DNA of 64,000 nt from Carposina sasakii (lineage: Eukaryota; Arthropoda; Insecta; Lepidoptera; Carposinidae): contig CP053167.1 in the NCBI GenBank assembly GCA_014607495.2, positions 6,634,001 to 6,698,000 of the forward strand, written 5' to 3'. The position numbers and the translations under genes are program-made. This document shows, piece by piece, positions 1 to 10,641 of this stretch. Position 1 is the first letter of the stretch, and each line of letters starts with the position of its first letter. The notes under the pieces are model-generated. The model saw nothing but the letters and a program-made list of their open reading frames with translations. It did not search any database and was not told where the DNA came from.

Positions 1-193
1 TCCAAAATTGGAGACTCGAAATCACATGTTTATTTTTCAATATTGTATGAACATTCCTGAGTTGTTTAAGAATTCTCCATACTATCTGGAGAAATAAACG
101 TGTAATTTCGAGTCTGAAATTTTGTGGATAGGTTCCTTTTAGTGGGCTATTTACATAGCTTTTCGCTTAACATACCCTTTTTGTTACACCCTG
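1..193. mobile_element. MITE-A, copy cut by the window edge
   Basis: Right two thirds of a palindromic MITE whose complete copies lie at 47942, 53390, 55895 and 56686. It ends in the shared terminal motif GTTACACCCTG followed by TA. The left terminus lies outside the window. A TA target and a CAGGGTGTAAC end suggest a Tc1/mariner-type transposase as the mobiliser; that is inference, since no transposase is present. Confidence 0.85.
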
Positions 194-1166
194 TATACTT
201 ACCGCTTGAGTAGGATAGAACCTATGCCCCCCAATTAAAATCATCTATACCTAAATAGCTACTCAATAAGATGGTCCCACAACCAATATAAAGACAATTC
301 TACACTTGCGCTGCGCATGCGCTCAGTTAGAAACCAATTTTCTATTCTATTTAGAAGTTGTTACGTTGTCCGTCAAGTCAGTTTTGCAATGGACGTGGCT
401 CCTTATAAGGATTGTCCATCTAAAAACTGGAACGCTGTGATTGTGCGCTCCGCAAGTGTATATGTATTTTTATATATAGCTTATATAGCTTAGAATTTAT
501 ATCTCTTTATTTAATATAGGTGTGTATTATACGCAGATTTTCCGTGATTTTTATAATGACAATGGTCTTTTACTATTTAATTTAACGTCCCACGGACGAA
601 ATTCGCGGCTATTGTGATTTTGCAAATTGAATATTGTAACACAGGTTTCAGCTATGATGTATATAAGTAAGTAAAAAAAAAAACTCAGATAATTATATCA
701 TTCCAAATCTAACTTTGACTTCCAAAGTTTCATCTGCATCTTCCGTCTTGTCGAGAACTCATGGCCATCCGATGAGCTACCAGCTTATCCCTGATCTTTT
801 ACATTTGGTTCGTTGGTTCTACTTGATTCTTTAAGTCTTACGTCATTTTAGTAAGAAACCGTGTATATATATGAGCATATTTGCATTCAGCTTTATCTCA
901 AAGTATACCATTATTTTTAGCAAAACGGGCGATAGTTTACCGTTTTGTAACTAAACGTTTAATGATAGCGTTTATTGGATTCAACAATGTATAATGCTAA
1001 AAGCCGCTATGACAATTTACTAACAACAATGTGTACATGTCGCAGGCATATGAAGAACATGTATGTATAATATATACATAGCCTCACGCCTATGCTCCAT
1101 AGGTGTTAAACCTGACGAAAAATATGCAAGAGGTGCGATTTTGTTTGATTTAACGTGTGATTTTAA
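194..1166. other. No gene seen; AT-rich
   Basis: No open frame of note. A weak U1-like patch sits near 750-830 (a GATGAGCTACCAGCTTATCC-like stretch), too decayed to delimit. Confidence 0.5.
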
Positions 1167-1271
1167 ATTTGGTATGGACTTTTTATACTGGCATAATATT
1201 TTAATTCCGGATAATTACGACATTTAGTTTTTTCTGTAGTCTACACGGACGAAGTCACGGGCGTCCACTAG
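1167..1271 (+). mobile_element. Helitron (Lep1-like), 3' fragment
   Basis: Keeps the 3' block of the family: a GGATAATTACGACATTT stretch, then GGACGAAGTCACGGGCGTCC and a terminal CTAG at 1268-1271. The 5' TC end is not recognisable. Unlike the intact copies, the base after CTAG is C, not T. Confidence 0.65.
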
Positions 1272-1305
1272 CCAAATAAAATATTTTTCCACAGTATAAG
1301 AATTA

Positions 1306-1351
1306 TGGAAGCGAGATTTCTCTCGACTATCATAACACTATCTCGCTTCCA
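1306..1351. repeat. Short hairpin, GGAAGCGAGAT arms
   Basis: Perfect 12-bp inverted arms (TGGAAGCGAGAT and ATCTCGCTTCCA) around a 22-nt loop. May be the collapsed remnant of a MITE. One arm motif recurs alone near 9991. Confidence 0.6.
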
Positions 1352-2188
1352 CCAGGGGCACTGATCCTAAACGTGAACATATGTAAATAACGGAAAGACT
1401 ACAAGTTTATACTCTTGTTAAGCTATTATACCATTGTATTATTAATTGTACCGTGGACGCCCTACTGCGTATAAATAAAGTGTCAGTCAGTGTGTCTGTC
1501 AGTGATGAACGAACGTACGCTTTTGATACAGAGTAGAAGGCATGCAGAGGGTCAAGTCTTCACTAATATATTCTAGTGTATATAGCACATTGTCGGTCTC
1601 AGTGTAAAACCACTCAAGTAACTATTTAAGGTAGAAAAAATATACGTTTTTTTAAATTTAAAGTGTAGACAATTAACTGTGCTTAAGTATCGATATTGTA
1701 ACTTAATTTTTTCTATGTTGAAGTTAACCAAAATGTAAATAAAGAGTTTGTGTTTTAATATGTTTTTACACTGTGACACTGTTGTCTAGTCGTTCAAAAA
1801 TTACACGGAAGTTTTGTTGTATAGTAAAATTGATAGTATATTTCCATATAAAAATAGAGGATATTATCAAATAAAAAACATACAATTAGACCTCTTCATT
1901 TATGTACCTACAACAACGCATTTACAAAGTAGTAATAACAAACATAATATTAATATGTGCAAATAAGTAATTTTCCGCATACTCGACAACAATAGACCAT
2001 TACAGCAACAAAAGGTTTGCAAACAATAATAATATATTGTAATAATAAAGCACTTTACTTACCTAGATCTAGTCACGAGGTAGTGTTTGTCTAGATGCTA
2101 AGATTAATTTAGGAATTGTAATGTACTTTACACAACTTCTCGATAGTCCGAAACAATATAAATAAATAAATGTTGTCAAATCTCATAA
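1352..2188. other. No gene seen
   Basis: AT-rich, with many stops in all frames. The 68-residue minus-strand frame at 1573-1779 lacks any motif and has codon use like the surrounding DNA. Confidence 0.5.
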
Positions 2189-2401
2189 TCCACTTACTAA
2201 TATAATAAATGCGAAAGTAACTCTGTCTATCTTTCACACCAAAACAAGAGAATCGATTTAAATGAAATTTTGTACACAGATAGTCTAGAGCCTGAGAAAG
2301 GACGTAGGCTACTTTTTGTTCCGAGTAAATATTTTTATCCCGAAAAATTTCGACATTTTTTTTCTGCACTTCACGTAGACGAAATCGCGGGCGTTTACTA
2401 G
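2189..2401 (+). mobile_element. Helitron (Lep1-like), 213 bp
   Basis: Bounded as A|TC...CTAG|T, as expected for Helitrons, which insert between A and T without a target duplication. The 5' part carries TTACTAATATAATAAATGCG and the 3' part GACGAAATCGCGGGCGTT just before CTAG. Belongs to a subfamily with AACTCTGTCTATCTTTCAC near the start, shared with 61792-61949. Non-autonomous: no Rep or helicase coding. Confidence 0.8.
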
Positions 2402-2988
2402 TAATATATTGTTTTTAATATTATTTTGTTAGACCATAAATGAGCATCTTTTTCATTAAAATTTTTCCTTACCAAACCATGATTAGTCTCCAATATAAAA
2501 CAGTGCATATAATTAGCACCTACAACTCAGCTTAACTCGAAACGGATTATAGGTGTGAGTTTATTAATACAGGATAGAGTGCCGTGGGAATAAAGGTACG
2601 CGATCATAATGCGCGCGCGCACCTGTCCCTTCGCCAGTCATATATATGATTGAAGATACGTTCTATTATGGCTTATAGTAGAAGAATAAACTCGTAAAAG
2701 ACTTATAATTGGAGAAGAAGGGTTATAATAATAGAGACATTATGGATTAAAATTACTCCATAATAGAGGCTTAGTTTAGTTATTTTCATTCATCGCTGTT
2801 TTGTTTTTTCGCGGGTAAAAATTAAATAATCTCGGAAAGGAAGGGTTATAATTATTGGATTTTAAAGGTATTATTCAATTTTAATTATATCTAGAATTCC
2901 ATAATGTCACGTAATGTCTAGCCTACTATTTTATTCAAAATATTCAGCTACCTGTAGCTTGAAATAAATTATGTAATCCCAACTACAG

Positions 2989-3288
2989 CACCGGTATGAT
3001 GAATTTGGTGAGAGCGAGATGTCTCACTTTTAAACGTCAAACTCACAGAGCTATTAATAACTAGGTAAACTAAGTGGATGTACTTTGAATGTAAAAAAAA
3101 GACTTAAGAATTAGAATAGACACTCGTTCTCGAGCCGAATTGAAGGTATTAGGGCTGATAGGAGTGGTTTGCAAACCCTTTTTACACACCAAGTAGAAAC
3201 ACTTGCCTTATCTAGTTATTACTTCGCTCTGTGGATTTGACATTTAAAAGTGAGACATCTCGCTCTCACCAAATTCATCATACCGGTG
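2989..3288. mobile_element. MITE-C copy 1, 300 bp, about 80-bp inverted arms
   Basis: Starts CACCGGTATGATGAATTTGG and ends with its reverse complement. The arms stay paired for about 80 bp, through GAGCGAGATGTCTCAC. Flanked by CAG on each side, a possible 3-bp target duplication, but copy 2 does not repeat this clearly. No coding capacity. Superfamily undecided. Confidence 0.85.
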
Positions 3289-3628
3289 CAGGACTCTTGC
3301 GAAAACATAAAATTTCGCTAAAAATTCCCATAATATTGAGATAGAACTGTGTTGAGTTGGATCTAGACGAATTATATATCACATTAACTTAGCATATACT
3401 TTAACATATAGCACAAGGCTCATACTGGCCCTCTCACATTTATTTCGAAACATGGTAACACTGGTTTACAAAGTGTTACCATAAATAACATGCACATAAT
3501 GGTATCTTATAATGTATTGTACAACGTACTTAGTACACAGCTGTTTGGTATGAGAACTTGACTGATACAATAGTACCTAACTTATTATAACATAGATACA
3601 TAACAAAACAAATACCTAGATATGTTTA

Positions 3629-3754
3629 CCGGCCTGCCCAGCGTGGTGACTATGGGCAAATACCCCCCTGTGGCAGTAGCCTTGTGGCGTGCCCTGGGGG
3701 AGGCCTACGTCCAGCAGTGGACTGCAATAGGCTGATGATGATGATGATGATGAT
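3629..3754 (+). mobile_element. RTS SINE, 5'-truncated
   Basis: Holds the last 126 bp of the RTS family: GCCTGCCCAGCGTGGTGAC, then GAGGCCTACGTCCAGCAGTG, ATAGGCTGA and a (GAT)n tail of about eight units. The terminal block can be read as the last codons of an RTE reverse transcriptase (E-A-Y-V-Q-Q-W-T-A-I-G-stop), the stop being part of the tail. Confidence 0.85.
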
Positions 3755-3993
3755 ATTTAGGTAGTATCACAGAATAGAAATTTTTTTGTCATAATTATTA
3801 TATTAATTCAAAATTGTCCACACCGACAATAGGTCATACCTACTCGTAAATTTCGTTTCTATAGTTCAATCTTATGTTAAAGAGTAATATGTTTAAACCT
3901 CTTTATATTTTCTATAATTTCACATTAATATAATATTAGCAAATTACTGTTAAATAATCAATTTTACTTGCGGAAAGTGGTATTGTAACAGTA

Positions 3994-4292
3994 TTTTAAA
4001 ATTTATAATAAAGAAAATGGAAAAAAATCTTCACCCGAGTGGGAATCGAACCCACGACCACTGCAAACCGTGCCAGCCGCTATAACCACTAAGCCACCGG
4101 GTCAATTACTCGGATGACGAATTTTACCATCTCTTTTCTAAATTACATATTGGCAACGTTATTCTTCATCCCGATAGCTATACACTAGCCAAATCTCGGC
4201 AAACAAAGCTGAATCCCTCAGCACAATGTTTAAAGATGAAACGATCAACCATATCCTAACGGATTATATTAATGGAGAAGTGTTTATAATTA
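3994..4292 (-). mobile_element. TRM retroposon, copy 1
   Basis: Flanked by the 8-bp direct repeat TAACAGTA (3986-3993 and 4293-4300). Read on the minus strand, about 190 bp of unique body is followed by a tRNA-like module (A box GGCTTAGTGGTTATAG, B box GGTTCGATTCC) and a short T/A-rich 3' end containing CCATTTTCTTTATTA. The tRNA-like part is therefore near the 3' end, not at the 5' head as in ordinary SINEs. It is not a functional tRNA: the anticodon arm does not fold canonically. Confidence 0.75.
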
Positions 4293-4300
4293 TAACAGTA

Positions 4301-4971
4301 GTAAAATATGAAATATCCATTCAATAAACCCATACCTACATATATGTATATAATAAAATAACATAACCTAAACAAATACAACAACGCATTCACTTAACCT
4401 AATCTTTGATTGACAAAATATAACAAGCACAGCCACAAAAGGCATCAAATAGATAAAACACTTATGCCTTACCACCAAACACGAAAGCAGGTACGGCCGA
4501 AATCGGAACTAAATTACATCATAACGAATTGATAGGCTCATCAAGAGAAGCTTAACCTGGTATAGTTAGTGGCGCCGCGTTGGTCGTATATATTGAACTG
4601 TTGGTCGTATTTAGTGGGCGGATCTTTTGTCTCAATCATGACAGTCAAATGTCGTGAATAATAGAGTAGAAACAACGTAGAGGTAGTAGAAAACATTATT
4701 GATAATGTAGGAGCTTTTTAATTATATGATTTAATTTTAATAATAATGTTATTATAATATTATATAAGAGACAAATATTAACCAGTGAATATGTTTCATA
4801 CGCTATATAACTGCTAAGTTTCATTCAAAACTGATCGGTAATTTCTGCTTGAAAGTCTTATATGTATACTTGTAATATTAGTGGGATTGACAAGAATTTT
4901 CATCTGGCGAGTGGTTACACGAAATGCCTGGGCAGAAAGTAATGTTCCGGACATTACAAATTTTACTTCGA
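4301..4971. other. No gene seen
   Basis: Mostly A/T with a GC-richer patch near 4555-4640 (GGCGCCGCGTTGG). Nothing recognisable. Confidence 0.45.
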
Positions 4972-4979
4972 CAGACGTA

Positions 4980-5521
4980 CAATACCGTTTTCACCATAAG
5001 GGCACACGGGGCCCGTGCCCAGGGCCTCCATTCTCAGGGGGCCCCGAATGACCGACAATTTCTCTTACACATTAATTTATTCTGAAAATATTTTTGTCGG
5101 TGACCATCTAGGCACATTACACATTTATCACAAATTAGTAATCTTACCAAAAGGTAATACATTACAAGGTATCGCATCCTACCTAATTTACTAAGTAGGT
5201 ACACCAACTAGCGATAAGTCACCCACAACTTATCAATTATGTGCATAGAAAGTAAAATCTTTCAAAAAATTTACTTTAAGGATATAGTAGAATATTTTGC
5301 TGAACATAAATCCCGAAAGGAACCGTTATCGTAATCGTAACCAAAAAACCAACAGCATTCTAATATCATTAATGACATATTATATCATAGGTACCGTATA
5401 CCTATAATAAATGACCATACTTAGTAAAAAAAATGTTATCATAATTCGCTTTTTTTACTTTCCAAAAGGGCCCCAAATTCTTGTGTGCCCAAGGGCCCCA
5501 GCCTAGTTTAAGACGGCCTTG
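4980..5521. mobile_element. hAT-like non-autonomous element, 542 bp
   Basis: Flanked by a perfect 8-bp duplication, CAGACGTA (4972-4979 and 5522-5529). The ends are imperfect inverted repeats: CAATACCGTTTTCACC on the left and, read inward from the right, CAAGGCCGTCTTAAAC. Both ends are followed by unusual runs of GGGCCC-type sequence. An 8-bp duplication is the rule for hAT elements, so hAT is the likely class. No transposase reading frame remains. Confidence 0.75.
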
Positions 5522-5689
5522 CAGACGTACTGCGTTGCCACTTGACATTGATTACATTGATAATCACAAGTCTCTACTGTATTTCATACATGTATAATCA
5601 TATAGGTGTAAAATGTATAGGTGTAAAACTATTGTTTTAAAAATGTTTAGTGTGTGGGAAGGTGTCACTTATTGTTTTAGGAAGGCTAA

Positions 5690-5850
5690 TAAAGTTTTGT
5701 TGGTTAAAGTGATTGAGTGGCATGAGCCTTATACGAGTATAGGGGATAAGTGGTTTGCAATTTGATTACTTTGGCTGATTTGCAACATCAGAGTTCAAAT
5801 CTCACTCGGGTGATTTTTTTTTTCATTTCTTTATCAATATTTTTTATAAT
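5690..5850 (+). mobile_element. TRM retroposon, strongly diverged 3' part
   Basis: Contains a B-box-like GAGTTCAAATCTC, then CACTCGGGTGA and a tail TTTTCATTTCTTTATCAATA matching the 3' end of the copies at 3994, 12491 and 50465. The upstream body is too diverged to align by eye, so the left limit is approximate. Confidence 0.5.
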
Positions 5851-6948
5851 AAACTGCTGCAGGCTTTTCCTGCAAAGATGTGATATGTTGTTGATTCGTG
5901 TGATATCGTGTGATGGGGATAATGCCATACGCATTATTCCCCATATTCAAAGGAACTATGTATATGTATATTGTATATATGTTTATTCAAAGGAACCTAA
6001 CGTCAATATGATTTGTGTATAATATCCTATTTATCTATATAGCAACGTAGGAAAGTGGAAAGAGCAGCCCCTGTCTCATATAAAGCTCAGTATACTGACC
6101 GAAGTCATACGACGTAATGCATTCGCAATGAACATGTTACGCGATACGGCCGTGTACCAAAATCGATATAAACGAGGCTCGTTGCTTGCTGATTTTGATG
6201 AATGCTCGCCGTGTAACATGTAACATTATAGGTCAGTATCGAGCTTAATGTGTTATCACTTCTTAACAATTTTCTGTCAAATTTTCAAGTTTATGTAAGA
6301 AAAAACTTTCAGCAAACAAACCTAAATACATACTTAGTTGCATTAACTAGGTCTGGCTAAGCTTTGCATTCCATTAATTTTTACTTAAATACCTATTACA
6401 TATTATTATAATACTTATTATTCGCTTAATTTAATTCTTTTTTACCTATCCATTAAAACAAAACGATATAAAAACCCCTATAAATCAATACATCACAAAC
6501 TGATTATTTTCTCAGCTCAATACAGAAACAAAAAAAGTGATCTACGCGACACCTGTCAAACGTGCGTAGGCGCACAAGGGACGCCGACGAGGCTCTTTTG
6601 TTTTACCCTTTTGTGTACAGAACAACGATATGAGAAGACAATAGATATAACATTCGTTTGTTAAAACGCTTAGAACTAATGACACGTCGATTTAGCTTAA
6701 ATATGCTAATTATAGACTTTTTATCGCATGTAGATGTATAGATATAGAAAATAGAGGTAAGTAGGTAGATACAACCTTAAATATTGAACCGTTTCCGCAA
6801 TAGGTAGGTGCCAATATGTAGCGGCAATATGTAATAGTGCCTTCTTCTAATGTATAATGATAACTCCTGATTTTTAACTCATCGAAGCACTATGGTTTTA
6901 TAAGTACGTAGACAATATTATTATGACAACAAAGTGACTGATATACTT
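5851..6948. other. No gene seen
   Basis: AT-rich. One small hairpin (GTGCG TAGG CGCAC, 6562-6575). The short frame at 5750-6022 starts inside the TRM remnant and is not a gene. Confidence 0.45.
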
Positions 6949-7150
6949 CACTATGGGTGCGCCCACCACCGGGCCCTACACCCTCCACTGACCCTCGGAT
7001 CTGATAACCCATAACTGCGAAAACAGGCACCTAGCATGCAAGACAATATATTGCACTATTCCGAAATCAAAAACTAGATATATAATCTACATATGTTTCG
7101 CCAACAACCGTGGCATTCTCAGGATTATAGAAATTAGTAAAACACTAATT
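6949..7150. mobile_element. CACTATGGG-end element, copy 1
   Basis: Starts CACTATGGGTGCGCCCACCA and shares GGGCCCTACACCCTCC, CCCTCGGATCTGATAA and CTACATATGTTTC with the copies near 21610 and 35039. It continues past the point where the 35-kb copy is deleted (CCGTGGCATTCTCAGGATTA). The right terminus is not defined. Confidence 0.65.
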
Positions 7151-7159
7151 ATTATGAAA

Positions 7160-7828
7160 CTCTAAAACCCAACACATTACCTACACAGAATTAACTACCC
7201 TAATTATACATAATAATCAGAAATGGATGTATGGAACATTATTTTTATTCATTCGCAGATCTAAGACGAAGTGTTAAATATTAAGTCCATGTTAGCATAT
7301 CTAAATTCTTTTAATATCCGTGATTGATATCAATTTTTTTTCTTAATACTAGTTTAGAAGATAGGACCCTTTTTGTTATTTCTTAGCGAGTAAGTGCTGC
7401 TCGGCTTTGATTATATTCTGGAATAAAAATATACTCAGTTATATAGATTTTGTAACCGTAATAATACATTTAAAAACCTTAAGTATGTACCTGTTTTAAT
7501 TAATTTTATAAAAGTACAAATAAATACCTAAGTATTGTTACATTAAATTTTTTTGAAATACTAAGGTTAAGGTTTTATCCTTACTGCCTAATGTCTAGTC
7601 ATGTATTTTTAAACAACATTTTACTTACACTTTGGGCCACCCCGTAAAGGTTAACGAGCTTAAAACTAATCATGTAAAATTAAACACAAACTAAATGCAA
7701 AAATATTCAAAACAATACACGATAGATATATCACGGGCACCTTTGGAAACTGCCTAAAAGCATCTATTTAGGGTAATTTACACCGTGAGCGCACGCACAG
7801 CTTTTAATTTAAAGTTTTAAACACGCGA
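7160..7828. other. No gene seen
   Basis: AT-rich, all frames closed. Confidence 0.45.
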
Positions 7829-7935
7829 CGTAGAGTGCGTTTCATCGTATCGTTTCTGTGGATGATGGCGCTAGTTACCATGTGTATGACCACATTTTCT
7901 GTGTTAATGCATACAAAAAATGTTAGTTCCGAAAT
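7829..7935. repeat. Two-copy repeat (GGCGCTAGTT block)
   Basis: Shares AGAGTGCG, TGGCGCTAGTT and ATGTTAGTTCCGAAATCA with 22243-22360. Unclassified dispersed repeat; ends not determined. Confidence 0.5.
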
Positions 7936-8084
7936 CAGGCATGGGAGTTAGTCCATGAAACGGGCTCTACCAGCGCTTGTATCTCAATCGGAACACGTTT
8001 ACGTAACTATGGTCAGCAGGTGAGGCTTGGGTACTGAGGTTTATTAGGGTTCAGTAGAATTATAATTAATAATAAAACCAGATT

Positions 8085-8348
8085 CATCATCATCATCATT
8101 TACAGCCCTGAGAAGTCCACTGTTGGACATAGGCCTCCCCCAACAACCTCCACTCCGACCGGTCGGAAGCAGCCTGCATCCAACCGACGCCCGCAACCTT
8201 GACCAGGTCATCCGTCCACCTCGCGGGTGGCCTTCCCATGCTGCGCTTGCCGATACGTGGTATCCACTCTAGAACTTTCCGACTCCATCGGCCATCAGTT
8301 CTTCGAGCTATGTGCCCTGCCCATTGCCACTTCAGCTTGCTGGACCGT
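8085..8348 (-). mobile_element. RTE-type LINE, 5'-truncated, C-terminal ORF intact
   Basis: A clean retrotransposition product: a 12-bp duplication TAAAACCAGATT (8073-8084 and 8349-8360) flanks 264 bp ending in an (ATG)n tail on the minus strand. The frame on 8096-8347 runs 83 codons without a stop. It has the typical C-terminal features of RTE reverse transcriptase proteins: W-x-G-H-I-A-R-R near residue 10, G-K-R-S-M-G-R-P-P near 45, then R-W-T-D-D-L, and E-A-Y-V-Q-Q-W-T just before the end. The stop codon is the first TGA of the tail repeat. No polymerase domain remains, so it is inactive. Its 3' end is nearly the same as that of the RTS SINEs in this window, which probably use an RTE enzyme. 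The intact frame and sharp duplication suggest a fairly recent insertion. Confidence 0.85.
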
Positions 8349-8689
8349 TAAAACCAGATTACTTTTTAAAAATACCATAAAATTAATTATATTAAAAATT
8401 AATGGAAAATGAAAACAGATGAACGTGATAATCTACCAAAGTACTTACTTGTAAATATGCTATTCCTGTTTACCTCGGTAAGAAGTCTAAAATAGCACTG
8501 TAAATATAATTTATTACGTAAGTACAATATTTTAAAAAGCTTTATGAGCTTTTATGATTGTACACAAAATATTACAGTTTATCATTATGACCTTATTTCA
8601 TGAAAGCACAATTTCCGTGCCTTAAAAGAATTTTGTCACACTTATTATTGGTATAATAACTCATAGATAACATAAAGTAGCCATATGTT

Positions 8690-8910
8690 CCAATTGTAAT
8701 AATATTGTCAGTCAGTGCTTAATGTAATATTAAACATATCTATCTTCATACTTCACATTCTGTTTTTCTATTAGTTTTAATGCTTTATAGTCGCTAGTTA
8801 GGTCCCCCAGGGATTTTCTATGCTATGTTATGCATTTTTCTGGTCGCCTCTGTTGATCCTCACAGGAGTTGCAGAGGCGGGAATGAGTGGTGGGCCAATC
8901 CCGGTATATA
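8690..8910 (-). repeat. U3 repeat, copy 1
   Basis: Close reverse-complement match to 13894-14124, sharing AGAGGCGGGAATGAGTGG, GGTCGCCTCTGTTGATCC and TCGCTAGTTAGG. No coding frame; class unknown. Confidence 0.75.
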
Positions 8911-9458
8911 AGATATTACAGTTATAATAAGAAATTTACAAAAGAAATCAAACAAAGGCGTATACTCTCTATATGTATAATAAAAATCATGAACAATTAT
9001 AGAAAGCTTAAGAAATAAGTACGGAACTCTAGTAAAGATTGTCTGAACTCGAACTCCATATTTTATTTAAAATTAATGGACTCTAACAGTATTAGTAAAT
9101 AACGTGATTACCTCGATCTGAGGTAATTAAGGAAATCTATATGGTAATCTGGTTCTTTTATCACGGGAAAGTGTTGATTCGATTCTCTTAAATAAGTTAT
9201 TCGGAATAAAAAGATATTCGATATAAGATATGACTTTTCGGTCCTTTGTGAAGTTCGTTAGAGCATACTTAAGACGACGATTGACTAACAAGTTCTGAAA
9301 TATTAATTTTATTAATGTACATTTATGTAGAAAAGGCGATAAATAAGACTAATATTGAGCTAATACAACGGTTACGTTAATAAATTTGTTACGTTTAGAA
9401 TACTTTAATTTTTTTCTGTATGACGAAAGAAAAAAATTACATCTTACTATTTATCTTA
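8911..9458. other. No gene seen
   Basis: AT-rich. Ends directly at the next Helitron. Confidence 0.45.
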
Positions 9459-9682
9459 TCTTACTAATATTATAAATGCGAAAGTTTGTGAGTATGGATG
9501 GATGGATGGATGGATGTTTGTTACCCCTTTACTTAAAAACGGCTGAAGAGATTTTGGTAAAATTTGGTATGGAGTTAGGTGACACCCTGGATTAACACAT
9601 AGGCTACTTTTTATCCCGGGAAAATGTTTTTATGCCGGATAATTTCGACAATTTGTCTTTTCTGGTCGCGGGCGTCCACTAG
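9459..9682 (+). mobile_element. Helitron (Lep1-like), 224 bp, with GGAT microsatellite
   Basis: A|TC...CTAG|T boundaries. The body has TTACTAATATTATAAATGCG, a (GGAT)n run at about 9494-9515, GACACCCTGGATTAACACAT, the CCCGGGAAAATGTTTTTATG block and GTCGCGGGCGTCC before CTAG. Microsatellite-bearing Helitrons of this sort are known in Lepidoptera (Lep1). The next repeat (U1) begins about 15 bp downstream. Confidence 0.85.
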
Positions 9683-9697
9683 TACGTACATAATAAT

Positions 9698-9815
9698 CCA
9701 CACGCCTGTGTTCCTAAAAATGGAGTAGGTAGATGTGCTAGATCGCGATTGAGATCCTACCTACAGCCACGTTTTGCTTAGCGAGGTCGTCACTAATCAT
9801 CCGAGAAAACACCCC
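9698..9815 (+). repeat. U1 repeat, partial
   Basis: CACACGCCTGTGTTCCTAAA and CCTACAGCCACGTTTTGCTTAGCG match the first half of U1, the most frequent unclassified repeat of the window (about 15 copies). U1 has no open frame or tRNA-like boxes that I can see. Confidence 0.65.
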
Positions 9816-10420
9816 TAAATTACTTAACTAAACTATAACTAAAAAGAAAAAATAATTGAAGTTAATTATGTGGGAATTATTAACACTTATAACTTAGCTT
9901 TTCTCGCTAAGAATAATGAGCATGAACTCATATAATCCCAACCTAAACTAGAAACTGAGAAATGAATTCGCTAATGCACTCCAATGAATAAGGAAGCGAG
10001 ATGGACCATGATTGCTACATTTACCTCACAATTGTAAATAGACTAAAGCACAAACCAGCGTCAATGGCCCTATCCATCTACCTTATAACTAAAGCTGTAA
10101 AGTTTATTTAAGCTTGAACCGCGAGCTTGCAACATCTGTTTCCCCGTTGTTCACGGGTCATACTTTGTAATAGCTAGGTAGCTTCTACTTCATTGTAACA
10201 AGGTTACAAATGGATTATTTTCACTTTGTAGGGTAGTTGTGCGTCTAGCGGCTACCATCTGTCTAACTGGCCAATTTTATCATTTGCATTTTCTATTACA
10301 AATTGTATGATTTTGTAAAATTGAGTTCCTTACGGTTTCCTTGTTAGGCATTTTTATTTACGGTGACTACCCCGTTTTGAGTCATGGTTAGATAACATTG
10401 TCTTTTATTATGGTCTTTTC
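9816..10420. other. No gene seen
   Basis: AT-rich; nothing recognised. Confidence 0.4.
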
Positions 10421-10494
10421 CTGTGCTTCACTGGAATACATCAGCTACATCTCCTTCCGCGCATGTTGTAAGAGTCGACTAAGGAACTCAGCCC
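10421..10494 (-). repeat. U1 repeat, second half
   Basis: Reverse orientation: CTTCACTGGAATACATCAGC, CTCCTTCCGCGCATGT and GAGTCGACTAAGGAACTCAG. It stops abruptly where the GCATGACC element begins, so U1 was probably interrupted there. Confidence 0.7.
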
Positions 10495-10641
10495 TAGCAT
10501 GACCATGCATCGTGGATATCGTATCGTACGAAATCGTATCGTCTCTATACAAAATTCAACATGGCGGCTATATTTATCGTATTTTGACAGGCTAAATGTC
10601 GATAAATCGGTTTATCATAACGTGTTTCGCAGGTCATGCTA
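10495..10641. mobile_element. GCATGACC MITE core, copy 1 (147 bp)
   Basis: TAGCATGACC at the left and GGTCATGCTA at the right, around ATCGTATCG repeats and CAACATGGCGGCTATATTT. Nearly the same core is at 55214-55356. The true outer ends are uncertain because at the second site the insertion runs well past the right-hand inverted repeat. Confidence 0.65.
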
